Source of the DNA: Gammaproteobacteria bacterium
Lineage (GTDB): Bacteria > Pseudomonadota > Gammaproteobacteria > Enterobacterales > Kangiellaceae
DNA length: 49,400 nucleotides
Assembly: GCA_013373545.1 (NCBI GenBank)
Contig: JABXHQ010000057.1
Span: forward strand, 1 to 49,400
Direction of reading: 5' to 3'
In this document: in pieces, positions 1 through 10,067 of the stretch
Position numbering within the stretch: position 1 is the stretch's first letter
Layout of the letters: each line of letters starts with the position of its first letter
The notes under the pieces: model-generated
Seen by the model: the letters and a program-made list of their open reading frames with translations, nothing else
What the model was told of the DNA's origin: nothing
Databases searched by the model: none
Program-made: the position numbers and the translations under genes

Positions 1-1527
1 CGCTGCACCGTGTCCGCCAGTGGCTTTTAATGGTGAAAGAATATTGCCATTGCCCATCGCCGCACCAATGATGAGTGCTGCACCATAAGTAAGTAGCACC
101 AAACTAATGCCTTTCCAAAAGGTCGGCCAGCCGGCCTCGACTTGTCGTAACGCGCCCATATAAACCGCACAGACACTAAATAGTGTGCCCCAAAGTAACA
201 GATTGATAGGGCCAGGAATTAAATGCTTAGTGATGTATAGCGCCACACCGATCATAAGCACGCCAAACGTTGCTTTTACCGCATTCATCCAATTGCCTGC
301 CCGAGGCAGTAATTGACCGCCGCCAACACCGATTAAAATCAACGGAATACCCATCCCTATAGCTAAGCCGTAGAGATAAAAAGCGCCAGTAACTGCATCG
401 CCAATCGTCGCTATCCAAGTGAGTACCGCAATGAGTGGAATTGTCACACAAGGCGAGACAACAGCGCCTGAAATAGCACCCATTATTGCCGCACCAATGT
501 AGCTGCCACTTTTCTGGCGTTGACTAATGTTGTTCAGTTTATTTTGCATGGAGCTCGGCAGTTGAATTTCGAAGAACCCAAACATCCCTAAAGACAAGAT
601 TAAAAATATTACAGCTGCGATAGTGACCGCGACTGGTGACTGTAGCCATGTTGTGATTTCCGCTCCGCCCTTGGCAACAGCATAACCGATACCGACATAT
701 GGAATAGCCATCGCTTGGGTATAGATTAGTGACAGAGTAAAAGCGCGAGTGGTGGTAATGTCTTTGCCTTCACCGGCTATAATACTGGAAATAATTGGCA
801 TCATAGGAAAGACGCAAGGTGTAAACGCGAGTCCAATTCCGAGTAAAATAAGGAAGAAAAATCCCCATAAGATAGAAGAATCATTGAGGGTGTCGATAAT
901 TCTATCTTTCTCGCTTTTAAATTCAGTTACTTGACTTGTCGAGCGTGCTGAATTCGAATTAGCTTTTTTGTCAGCCGTTTTGCTGTCTTTTGTTTCATAA
1001 ACCGATTTAAGTTCTGGTGCTGCCCAAGTACTGATTTCACTGGAATGGTTGGTGAATATTTCAGGCTCGATCGGAGTGCTGGTTTGCTGCCTTAAATCGA
1101 CGCTAAAGAAACGCTCCGTTGGTGGGTAGCAAAGTCCGGCTTCGGCACAACCTTGAAATTTAACGGCAACTAAAACTGAGTTATCCGTTGCGCTCAATTT
1201 AGCACTGAGTTGAACTTGTTTTTGATAAATTTCGACCTGGCCAAAATACTCATCGACCTTAGGCTTACCCTCGGGTAAAAACGTTTCCGTGAGCTTCGCG
1301 TTTTTTAGTTTGATCCCGAATTGATGTTGATAAAGATAATATTCAGGGGCAACTTTCCACTGCACAATCAATTGCTCGGGAAACACATCCAATGAAACTT
1401 TAAAGGCTTGATCAACTTCTAAAAATTCGTCTTGTTTATTCAGAATCTGTGACAAATCGAATTCTTCGGCAGCCGGAAGCGCACTAGAAAACGCTAGGAA
1501 AAGCAGTAGAGCTAATTTTTTTAACAT
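1..1527 (-). CDS. dsbD: Thiol:disulfide interchange protein DsbD (C-terminal part beyond window)
   Basis: Inner-membrane protein that carries electrons from cytoplasmic thioredoxin to periplasmic thiol enzymes. The visible 509 codons run from a signal peptide through the N-terminal periplasmic domain, which has the family pair of cysteines in GCAEAGLCYPPT, into the transmembrane domain. The membrane cysteines are seen in FTPCVFPMMP and SPCVTIPL. The C-terminal thioredoxin-like domain would lie left of base 1. The ATG at 1527 overlaps the end of cutA by 7 bases, so the two are probably translated together. The cutA-dsbD order is common in gammaproteobacteria. Identification is firm; the 3' part is simply not in the window. 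Confidence 0.95.
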   Translation of the reverse strand, partial: MLKKLALLLFLAFSSALPAAEEFDLSQILNKQDEFLEVDQAFKVSLDVFPEQLIVQWKVAPEYYLYQHQFGIKLKNAKLTETFLPEGKPKVDEYFGQVEIYQKQVQLSAKLSATDNSVLVAVKFQGCAEAGLCYPPTERFFSVDLRQQTSTPIEPEIFTNHSSEISTWAAPELKSVYETKDSKTADKKANSNSARSTSQVTEFKSEKDRIIDTLNDSSILWGFFFLILLGIGLAFTPCVFPMMPIISSIIAGEGKDITTTRAFTLSLIYTQAMAIPYVGIGYAVAKGGAEITTWLQSPVAVTIAAVIFLILSLGMFGFFEIQLPSSMQNKLNNISQRQKSGSYIGAAIMGAISGAVVSPCVTIPLIAVLTWIATIGDAVTGAFYLYGLAIGMGIPLILIGVGGGQLLPRAGNWMNAVKATFGVLMIGVALYITKHLIPGPINLLLWGTLFSVCAVYMGALRQVEAGWPTFWKGISLVLLTYGAALIIGAAMGNGNILSPLKATGGHGAA

Positions 1528-1853
1528 GATTTTACCGATTTAAGTAGCCAATTTTGATAGTCATCACTCATCGCCGCAATGGGTAAGGCGATAAGCTCCG
1601 GTACTTCGTAGGGGTGGACACTACGAATAAGTTGTTCGAGTTCGTCGAGTAATGCAGCCGTTGTTTTAATTACCAACTGGACTTCTTCATCGCAGGCGAT
1701 TTTACCCTGCCAGCGATAGAAAGACCGGACTTGCGGCACAAGGTTGACACAAGCGGCGAGTTGTTTATCTAACACCTGTTTTGCTATCGACTCGGCGGCC
1801 GCCACTGAAGGCGCTGTGGTTAACAAGACGTAGCAATCGGACAAATGTTTCAT
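1521..1853 (-). CDS. cutA: Divalent-cation tolerance protein CutA
   Basis: A 110-residue protein of normal CutA1 length. The family core is visible: VLLTTAPS near the start, the LAACVNLVPQVRSFYRWQGKI segment, and the HPYEVPELIALPI motif. CutA forms very stable trimers and is linked to copper tolerance, though its biochemical role is unsettled. It lies upstream of dsbD on the same strand with overlapping ends and 90 bases downstream of the degenerate-GGDEF regulator gene. The ATG at 1853 gives the expected N-terminus. Confidence 0.95.
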   Translation of the reverse strand: MKHLSDCYVLLTTAPSVAAAESIAKQVLDKQLAACVNLVPQVRSFYRWQGKIACDEEVQLVIKTTAALLDELEQLIRSVHPYEVPELIALPIAAMSDDYQNWLLKSVKSC

Positions 1854-1943
1854 AACCGCTCTTAAATAATTTAGTCGTGGTGAACTTTAGCAAAAAGGAG
1901 CCTTCGTTTGCCATTGGACATATGTTCGGTTGGGTGAAATTAA

Positions 1944-3995
1944 TTAGCGTGCTTCATCCGCCCAAATTAAGTGCCCGTGCTTGCGGTTTTGCGCTTCAAC
2001 CAAAGCGGCTTCGGCGCGGCGCACCAGTCGCTGGACGTCAAAATCACTGCCGAGGCGACTCAGTCCGACCGATAAGCTTGCACTGATGCGCTTGCCTTCA
2101 AAGGCCACTGGGTTGTTGGCAAACGATTGGGTTAAATAACTAATAATGCGCTCGGCTTCATGATCACTACAGTGACTGAGGATAACCCCAATGCGGTGAC
2201 TGTCGAAATAGCCAACACAGTCAGTCTTGCGCAGACGCTGCTGCAGTAAGCGTGCTAACTGCTGCATTGCTCGTTCACCAAAAGCATAACCATGCTGCTG
2301 ATTCAGATCGGCTAAGTCGTTCATTTCGATAAGGCCCAAGAACATGGTGTCATTTTGGCGCATGGCACGTTCGGCTTCGATAGTTATTTGCTCTTTCAAT
2401 AACGCGGGTGAATTAAGACCCGTTTGAAAGTCGCGGGCAAGATGGGGTTGCAGGTTTCGAGAGCGGCGTGCGTAAAGCTCTGCGCTGAAGAGTAACTGCT
2501 CTTTCTTGACCGGTTTTTCAATAAAAGCGGTGCCACCAGAGGTCATCGCTTCGCGCTGTTTCTCGTGGTTTTCTTCTGCGGACAAAAACACAATCGGAAC
2601 GGTTTTAAAGCGTTCTTGTTGCCGCAATACTTTGGTTAGCTCAATGCCATTGCAGCCGGGCATTTGCATATCCATGAAAATCACTTCAGGATCAAAGTTG
2701 CTCAAGGCATTAAGCAGTTCCATTGGCTCCGTCACTATGCAGGTTTCAAAGCCAGCACTGGTTAGTACTTTATCGTTAAATTTGGCCTGCGCTTTTGAGT
2801 CTTCCATTACTGCAACACGGAAAGGCTCAACTGGACCGCGGCTTTCTAAGCTGTCGAGGTATTCCATCAATTTTATATGGTCGACTGGCTCAGCGAAAAA
2901 TAAGGTGGCTCCTAGCCGGATGCCCTTGAGCCGTTGTTCCAACGTATCATGCTGTGACAGCACAATAAAATGACTGGTGTCGTTAATGGAATCGGGTTCT
3001 TCTTCGTCGAAGTCATTAAGATGCGCAACGACCACTTTGCCTGAATCACCCGCGGCTGCGGTGATGGCTTGGTTTAATTCGTACAGTTCTAGGTTGTAGC
3101 CAAAATCGGTCATTAGCTGACGAATTTCCGGAAAGGCGCTGTCATCATTCAAGCACCAATACACCGTCAGCTCGCTAACATTGTCGAGTAACTTGGTGGT
3201 AGGGGTAGAGTCATCGACTACACTGTGTTTGAACGCAAATTCAGCGGCAATGGGAGCTGATGGCGGCAAGTTCGCTTCTACTTCAGCTAGTTCGAGCGAC
3301 GGTTCAAGGGGTGATTCTTGCGCTTGGCTCGCTGCAGTACTGGTTTCTACTGCTGGCGTTGCTGCCGCTTCGGCTGCAACAGAGACTTCTTGATTGGCTA
3401 AGGGTTCCGGTGTTGGATCGAGTTCAGCGGCTAGTGGGGCTGGCTCGGTGTTGGTTTCCGGTTCCGTCGCGGTGATGGTTGGTTCGTCAGCCGAAGTATC
3501 CGTCAGCTCGCTGGCGGCCTCGGCGCTTGGTTCTGTGGTACTATCAATCGCATCAAAAGGTTCGGGATCGGCACTAACGGCTTGGCCCGGTGAGGCTGCG
3601 GTTGAGTCGAGGTCCTCATTGCGCTGACGGCTTTCTTTAACGGCTTGTGTGGTACCAGAGTTGATTTGCCCAAGTTTGAGCCGTTCGGCGTGACTCTCAA
3701 GGCGTTGCACAAAACGACTAATCAAGGGCTTTTGCGATTCAATCGTGGCGCTGTTGAGGTGTAACTGCGATTCAATTTTTGCCAATAAGTTAGCGGTAGA
3801 TTCAACACCGTATTCCAAACAGGTTTCTTTGGTTTTACGAATTTGGCTCTCCATGGCCTTGATTCTGACGCTATCGACCTCAGATTCTACTAAGTCGGAC
3901 AGTAAGCGGGCAAATTGCTGCAATTTAATCGGAACTCGGCGACAGATGATTTTTTTAAAGTCAGCCTGGGAACTTGAAGTCAGTCCGGTATTCAT
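1944..3995 (-). CDS. Multi-domain response regulator with degenerate GGDEF domain
   Basis: A 683-residue soluble protein. In order: a helical N-terminus of about 110 residues resembling an Hpt-like bundle; a Pro/Glu/Ala/Thr-rich linker (about 120-260); a receiver-like fold without a clear acidic pocket (about 275-390); a canonical receiver domain (about 395-515) with phospho-acceptor Asp442 in FMDMQMPG, acidic VMEDS and Lys in IEKP; and a GGDEF-type domain to the end. The signature GGDEF is replaced by YFDSHR at 596-601, so cyclic-di-GMP synthesis is unlikely. It could act as a binding or output platform. No sensor kinase is adjacent, so its input is unknown. It is the first gene of a probable minus-strand group with cutA and dsbD. 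Confidence 0.85.
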   Translation of the reverse strand: MNTGLTSSSQADFKKIICRRVPIKLQQFARLLSDLVESEVDSVRIKAMESQIRKTKETCLEYGVESTANLLAKIESQLHLNSATIESQKPLISRFVQRLESHAERLKLGQINSGTTQAVKESRQRNEDLDSTAASPGQAVSADPEPFDAIDSTTEPSAEAASELTDTSADEPTITATEPETNTEPAPLAAELDPTPEPLANQEVSVAAEAAATPAVETSTAASQAQESPLEPSLELAEVEANLPPSAPIAAEFAFKHSVVDDSTPTTKLLDNVSELTVYWCLNDDSAFPEIRQLMTDFGYNLELYELNQAITAAAGDSGKVVVAHLNDFDEEEPDSINDTSHFIVLSQHDTLEQRLKGIRLGATLFFAEPVDHIKLMEYLDSLESRGPVEPFRVAVMEDSKAQAKFNDKVLTSAGFETCIVTEPMELLNALSNFDPEVIFMDMQMPGCNGIELTKVLRQQERFKTVPIVFLSAEENHEKQREAMTSGGTAFIEKPVKKEQLLFSAELYARRSRNLQPHLARDFQTGLNSPALLKEQITIEAERAMRQNDTMFLGLIEMNDLADLNQQHGYAFGERAMQQLARLLQQRLRKTDCVGYFDSHRIGVILSHCSDHEAERIISYLTQSFANNPVAFEGKRISASLSVGLSRLGSDFDVQRLVRRAEAALVEAQNRKHGHLIWADEAR

Positions 3996-4172
3996 AGTTA
4001 TTTGTCGTTACCACACGGTTTAAGTTGTTGACGTTGTTAAAAAGTGGTGACCGTTTGCCGCGACAGTTTGGTTATCGTTGCCTTTAATAAGGTGAAACTT
4101 TGTCGCTGCGCATCGGTGACCCGTTAAAGTATAACAAGTCTTTGAAATTCAAATAATAAGGTTAGTGTTTCT

Positions 4173-4652
4173 ATGCCATGGTTGCCAGTCATTTTTATTG
4201 TTCTCCCTTTTTCTGAGCTCATGATATTACTAAAAGTTGGAGCTGAATGGGGCGTACTGCCCACTTTGGGCTTAATAATTGTAACCGCAACAGTGGGTTA
4301 CCAATTATTTCGCCATCAAGGATTACATACTTGGCGACGCGTTAATGAGCAATTAAACCAAGGACAAGTGCCTGAACGAGATCTAGTGGAGGGGATTGTC
4401 ATTCTGCTCGCGGGCGCTCTAATGATAACCCCTGGCTTGATAACCGATGCGATTGGTTTGTTATGTTTGTTGCCATTTACTCGACGTTGGCTTATTAAAC
4501 GTTTAGCTAAGCGCTTTATGTCGAGAGTAAACATTTACTCTCATGCGCCGCATCAAGGGCCCAACTCGGCCCCCTCTGGCCGTGTCTACGAGGGGGAAGT
4601 TGCGGCCGCAAACGAACAAAGTGTAAAAGACCAGCAAAAATTAGAACCTTAA
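4173..4652 (+). CDS. fxsA: FxsA family membrane protein
   Basis: A 159-residue protein. The first 130 residues match the FxsA family: MPWLPVIFIVLPFSELMILL at the start, then VGYQLFRHQG and a LLAGALMITPGLITDAIGL membrane segment. The C-terminal tail is polar. Named after the E. coli protein whose overproduction relieves F-plasmid exclusion of phage T7; its native role is unclear. It sits immediately upstream of groESL, as in many gammaproteobacteria, but CIRCE and the chaperonin promoter lie between them, so it is probably transcribed separately. Confidence 0.92.
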   Translation: MPWLPVIFIVLPFSELMILLKVGAEWGVLPTLGLIIVTATVGYQLFRHQGLHTWRRVNEQLNQGQVPERDLVEGIVILLAGALMITPGLITDAIGLLCLLPFTRRWLIKRLAKRFMSRVNIYSHAPHQGPNSAPSGRVYEGEVAAANEQSVKDQQKLEP

Positions 4653-4670
4653 AGGTAAAAATTTACATTT

Positions 4671-4697
4671 TTAGCACTCCAAGGGGTTGAGTGCTAA
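4671..4697. promoter_or_regulatory. CIRCE operator (HrcA binding site) of groESL
   Basis: A perfect 9-base inverted repeat, TTAGCACTC, nine spacer bases, GAGTGCTAA, identical to the CIRCE consensus. It lies 73 bases before the groES start codon. HrcA, the repressor that binds CIRCE, is encoded in this window at 34518-35552. Its right arm overlaps the -35 element of a sigma-32-like promoter. Confidence 0.97.
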
Positions 4698-4713
4698 AAA
4701 AATGCCCCCATAT
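4686..4713 (+). promoter_or_regulatory. Probable sigma-32-type promoter of groESL
   Basis: GTTGAGT (4686-4692), 13 bases, then CCCCATAT (4706-4713). The -10 fits the heat-shock consensus CCCCATnT very well; the -35 is a weaker match to CTTGAAA and is embedded in the right arm of CIRCE. HrcA bound there would block polymerase. The transcription start is not known from sequence. Confidence 0.65.
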
Positions 4714-4770
4714 TCCCGCCATCACAAACTGTGTACTTAAATTAACCAACCTAATGAGGGAGATGACTCA

Positions 4771-6748
<1,978 letters not shown>

Positions 6749-6777
6749 TTTCTGCCTTCACCTAGGTCTATTCAACT

Positions 6778-6806
6778 AAAAGCCCCGCTTCTGCGGGGCT
6801 TTTTTG
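6778..6806 (+). terminator. Intrinsic terminator of groESL
   Basis: AGCCCCGC, a TTCT loop and GCGGGGCT, followed by a run of T's. Perfect 8-base GC-rich stem, about 30 bases after the groEL stop. Confidence 0.95.
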
Positions 6807-6933
6807 TTACCGCTTTTGCGAATTGGTCTAAATCGGGTTTTTGCTAGCCTAATCTACAATGATTTGTTACATTCAAAGTCCATCAGAAGTTATATAATTA
6901 CAACGATAAAAATGAATTGGGCGTGTGGCATTT

Positions 6934-7833
6934 ATGCTTTTCTCGAGAGGTAAAAAGCGAACAATCTTATTCGCGGATGTTTCCGGGAGCTCGGCTTTAT
7001 ATAAAGCTGAAGGAAACGAAAAGGCGAAGTCCATTATTGATGAAATCATCAAAATGCTGGTGCATAACACTGGTAAATATCGTGGTCGCGTAGTCAAAAC
7101 GATTGGTGACGAGATTATGAGTTGCTTTGACAAGTGCGAAGACGCTTGTCGTGCAGCGATTGAAATGCAGCAAGCTTCAGATGCTTTTGACCACACCCAT
7201 ACCCTCGGCATTCGTATTGGTATCGGTTACGGCAAAACCCTCGAAGAAGGTAATGATCTATTCGGTGAAGCGGTTAATGATGCGGCATTTGTCACTGGAA
7301 TTGCCAAGAGCTCGCAGATTTTATTAACGGATTCGGTCATTGCTCAATTGCCTGAGCGTCTTAAGCAATCAACTCAAGTGTTTGATCAAGTAGCCATTAA
7401 AGGCGCTACCGATCGCTCGACGATTCATCGTTTATTCTGGAAGCCACAATCGGGAGGCTTCTCAGAAACGCAAGTGTTTTCTGCCGAAGATGTTTCCGCA
7501 CATCTCGATGACAACACCTTAACGCTCTGGTTTGGTGAGCAAAGCTACCAAGTTCAATCGCGTGGCCAGCCATTCATTATTGGGCGGCATCATCAACAGG
7601 TTTCGCTCTATGTTGACAGTGAGTTAGTTTCCCGAGACCACTGTCATATTGTGTTTCGTCGAGGCAAGTTTGTTTTGATTGATCACAGTACTAACGGAAC
7701 CTACATTCAGCCAGAGGACGCCCAAGAGATCTATTTGCGGCGCGAAGAGCTCCCCTTATTAGGTAATGGAAGTATCAGCTTGGGAATCGCCCATTCGGCT
7801 CCGAATGCACCCATCATTCGGTTTCAAAGCTAA
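6934..7833 (+). CDS. Class III nucleotide cyclase domain fused to FHA domain
   Basis: A 299-residue protein. Residues 8-165 form a class III adenylate/guanylate cyclase homology domain with both metal aspartates (Asp15 in FADVSGSS, Asp59 in IGDE), a substrate-recognition Lys55, and Asn115 of the catalytic VNxAAR motif. The Arg of that motif is Phe119 (VNDAAFV), so activity may be weak or lost. Residues about 195-290 form an FHA phosphothreonine-binding domain with GRH, SRDH and STNGTY. Start choice is uncertain: ATG 6934 is used, but GTG 6925 is also possible and neither has a strong ribosome site. Probably first gene of a set with the ParA-like and XRE genes. Confidence 0.85.
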   Translation: MLFSRGKKRTILFADVSGSSALYKAEGNEKAKSIIDEIIKMLVHNTGKYRGRVVKTIGDEIMSCFDKCEDACRAAIEMQQASDAFDHTHTLGIRIGIGYGKTLEEGNDLFGEAVNDAAFVTGIAKSSQILLTDSVIAQLPERLKQSTQVFDQVAIKGATDRSTIHRLFWKPQSGGFSETQVFSAEDVSAHLDDNTLTLWFGEQSYQVQSRGQPFIIGRHHQQVSLYVDSELVSRDHCHIVFRRGKFVLIDHSTNGTYIQPEDAQEIYLRREELPLLGNGSISLGIAHSAPNAPIIRFQS

Positions 7834-7868
7834 CCAATGATGCCCAAATTCATTAGATGGAACTTAAA

Positions 7869-8444
7869 ATGATTAGTTTAGGGGTTTGGTCACCGAAAGG
7901 AGGCGTAGGGAAAACCACTTTAGCGCTTAATTTGGCCGCCGCGGCCTATCAACGTGGTCGCCGAGTTTTACTTTGTGACATGGACCCGCAGCAATCAGCC
8001 GTAGACGTGTTTAATGACAAACAGTTACCATTTACGGTGTTAAAAGGCCAACCGGCTATTGTTCCTAGAGCCGACCTGATTATTTATGATTTACCGCCGA
8101 GGACTGACGTTGAGATCATTGGCGATGGTATCTTAGTGCCGATGCGAGCGAGTATTTTAGATATTCGCGCGGTAAATAAGTCGATTCGACACATTATTAA
8201 GAAGCCGATTATAAAATGTGTTAACGCTGTTGATGTTCGGCGTCAAGATGAACGTTTGCTCGCCATGCGTTTGTACAGTGAAGGGGCGCTATTAATTAAA
8301 GATCGCAGTATTTACTCGCGAGCAATATCAATGGGAAAAACAGTTTTTAACACCGATGTCTATGGCGCAAGTGAGGCGAGAACGGAAGTCAATCGTCTAT
8401 TAGACGCAATTGACAAGGTATTGGGTCGACAACCTGATGAGTGA
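7869..8444 (+). CDS. ParA/MinD-family ATPase
   Basis: A 191-residue P-loop ATPase of the deviant Walker A type (KGGVGKTT at 10-17), with DMDPQQS as the second family signature and YDLPP as the Walker B-type strand. Such proteins position plasmids, chromosomes or protein clusters. No ParB partner is adjacent, so a DNA partition role is not supported; cluster positioning is an alternative. ATG 7869 is preferred over 7857 because GGA lies 7 bases before it. It follows the cyclase-FHA gene by 35 bases and overlaps the next gene by 8 bases. Confidence 0.88.
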   Translation: MISLGVWSPKGGVGKTTLALNLAAAAYQRGRRVLLCDMDPQQSAVDVFNDKQLPFTVLKGQPAIVPRADLIIYDLPPRTDVEIIGDGILVPMRASILDIRAVNKSIRHIIKKPIIKCVNAVDVRRQDERLLAMRLYSEGALLIKDRSIYSRAISMGKTVFNTDVYGASEARTEVNRLLDAIDKVLGRQPDE

Positions 8445-9168
8445 CATTCCAAAGATTATTCAATATGCCAAGCGGCAACTAAAAGCACAGCAAATAACTT
8501 ATGCTGAAGTGGCTCGTCAAATGCGGCTCAGTGAAGCCAGTGTTAAGCGCTTATTTTCTTCGCGTAATTTTACCCTCGATCGTCTGGAAGCGATTGCGGG
8601 AATATTAGGTTTGTCTCTTTCGCAATTAATTGTAGAGTCGGATCAAGTTGAGCCGCGGGTAGATCAGCTATCACGCGAACACGAGCAGCTTATTGTTAAA
8701 GATCCGCCTTTTTTGTTAGTCACCTATTTAGTGCTCAATGGGTGGACGTATGCGCAAATTATCGAACACTACACTTTTGAACCATTACAATTGGTTCAAT
8801 GGCTAGCACAGTTGGATCGGATGCGAATCATCGAATTATTGCCGGAGAACAAGATTCGGCGCTTAACTTCTCGGGATTTTCATTGGATTCAGGGAGGGCC
8901 GATTGAGCAATTCGTGTTAAAGCATGTAAAAGATGCTTTTCTTGCCGGCAGCTTTGCCAAACCAGAAGAGACTCTGAAGTTTGTGTCGGGCTTCGTATCC
9001 ACCAGCTCGATGACTAAAGTAAAGCAAAAGTTAGAACGGCTGAGTCTTGAAGTTCATCAGATGATTGAGGAAGACACCAAGTTGCCGATTGAACAAAAGC
9101 ATGGCTTCAGTGTGCTAATGGCGGGGCGATTTTGGGATTTGGATATTTTTGCGCGCTTTAAACGGTAG
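8437..9168 (+). CDS. XRE/Cro-type helix-turn-helix protein with C-terminal unknown domain
   Basis: A 243-residue protein. The first 65 residues form a Cro/C1-type DNA-binding domain: helices around [21 protein letters not shown], then [19 protein letters not shown]. The rest has no motif I recognise; it appears helical, ending in a region rich in charged residues. The ATG at 8437 lies inside the end of the ParA-like gene, which argues for coupled translation. An upstream ATG at 8410 would extend it by nine residues into ParA and is less likely. Target genes are unknown. Confidence 0.8.
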   Translation: MSDIPKIIQYAKRQLKAQQITYAEVARQMRLSEASVKRLFSSRNFTLDRLEAIAGILGLSLSQLIVESDQVEPRVDQLSREHEQLIVKDPPFLLVTYLVLNGWTYAQIIEHYTFEPLQLVQWLAQLDRMRIIELLPENKIRRLTSRDFHWIQGGPIEQFVLKHVKDAFLAGSFAKPEETLKFVSGFVSTSSMTKVKQKLERLSLEVHQMIEEDTKLPIEQKHGFSVLMAGRFWDLDIFARFKR

Positions 9169-9194
9169 GTAAGCCAAGTAAAATGAACAACAAT

Positions 9195-9222
9195 AAAAAA
9201 GGGGCTGTTAAGCCCCTTTTTT
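9195..9222. terminator. Bidirectional intrinsic terminator
   Basis: AAAAAAGGGGCT, GTTA loop, AGCCCCTTTTTT. A-run and T-run flank the stem on both sides, so it can serve the XRE gene (plus strand) and the histone-like gene (minus strand), which converge here. Confidence 0.92.
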
Positions 9223-9236
9223 AATACTAATAAGGC

Positions 9237-9848
9237 TTATGCCTTTTTCGCTGCCGCTTTTTTCTTACGACGCGCTTTTTTCTTTTTCGCTGGCTTAGCT
9301 GCTGCTTTCACAAGCTTAGCTTCTAATTTAGCGAGTTGTGCGTCTTGCTTAGCACGGAACTTAGCAACGGCTGCAGCTGCTTTTGCTGCGGCTTTGTCCA
9401 TTTTGCTGGCAACGCTTTTGATTGATTTAACAGTGGCGCCACTGGTTTTGGCATTGTCTTTCGCTGATTTTGCAGCTTCGCGAGCCGCTTTTACTGCATC
9501 AGCTGCTTTTTTCTTTGCAGCGACTGCTTTTGAGACTGCTTTTTTTGCAGCGGCTGATTTGCGCTTCTTAGCAGCATCACGCTTTGCTTTTAACGCTTTC
9601 GCAGCAGAATCAGCTTTCTTTTGTGCGTCAGCTAATTTCTTTTCTGCTTTTTGCGCAGCTGCAGCAGCTTTAGCGGCTACTTTCTCTGCAGCAGATAAAG
9701 CTTTAGCTGTTGATCCGGTCGCAGCTACTTTTTTTGGTGAAGCTTTTTTTGCAGAAGCTTTGCGAGTCGCTTTTTTCTTGGTCGCTTTTTTCGCTGCTGT
9801 TTTACGAGCAGTTACTTTACCTTTTTTACGAACAGCACCTTTTGCCAT
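9237..9848 (-). CDS. Histone H1-like, lysine/alanine-rich protein (AlgP/HU-tail type)
   Basis: A 203-residue protein made almost entirely of Lys, Ala, Ser, Thr and Arg, with repeated AKK/KKA/AAKA units, an N-terminus MAKGAVRKKGK and a strongly basic C-terminus KKARRKKKAAAKKA. Composition matches bacterial histone H1-like proteins and the tail of AlgP; nonspecific DNA binding and nucleoid compaction are the likely role. The start at 9848 follows GGAGGT; the frame is open further upstream but lacks support. Low-complexity sequence makes the family assignment loose. Confidence 0.8.
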   Translation of the reverse strand: MAKGAVRKKGKVTARKTAAKKATKKKATRKASAKKASPKKVAATGSTAKALSAAEKVAAKAAAAAQKAEKKLADAQKKADSAAKALKAKRDAAKKRKSAAAKKAVSKAVAAKKKAADAVKAAREAAKSAKDNAKTSGATVKSIKSVASKMDKAAAKAAAAVAKFRAKQDAQLAKLEAKLVKAAAKPAKKKKARRKKKAAAKKA

Positions 9849-10067
9849 TGTAATTACCTCCAGATTGAATGAGTGAACGAGCTCAAAAGAAAGTTTATAG
9901 CGTAAGTATGTGAATTTCAAAAAAAATCAACAAAAAAAAGGTCGAAATCGTGAAAAAAATGAATTTTTTTTAAAAAAATTAGCAAAAGCAGACCTGAGTG
10001 AACTTTGAAAGCAAAAAAATTACCCGCACCGACATATTTTGCTAACTAAAAATAGGTTGGCCATAAA

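Noticed and set aside
2506-2973. 155-codon frame antisense to the degenerate-GGDEF regulator
   Set aside because: The minus strand encodes a clear receiver domain here; the antisense protein matches nothing.
7869-8444. Chromosome or plasmid partition (parAB) locus
   Set aside because: No ParB gene and no cluster of parS-like repeats were seen around the ATPase gene.
9394-9876. 160-codon frame antisense to the histone-like gene
   Set aside because: Repeats of Phe/Ala are the mirror of Lys/Ala codons; the sense strand has the ribosome site and terminator.
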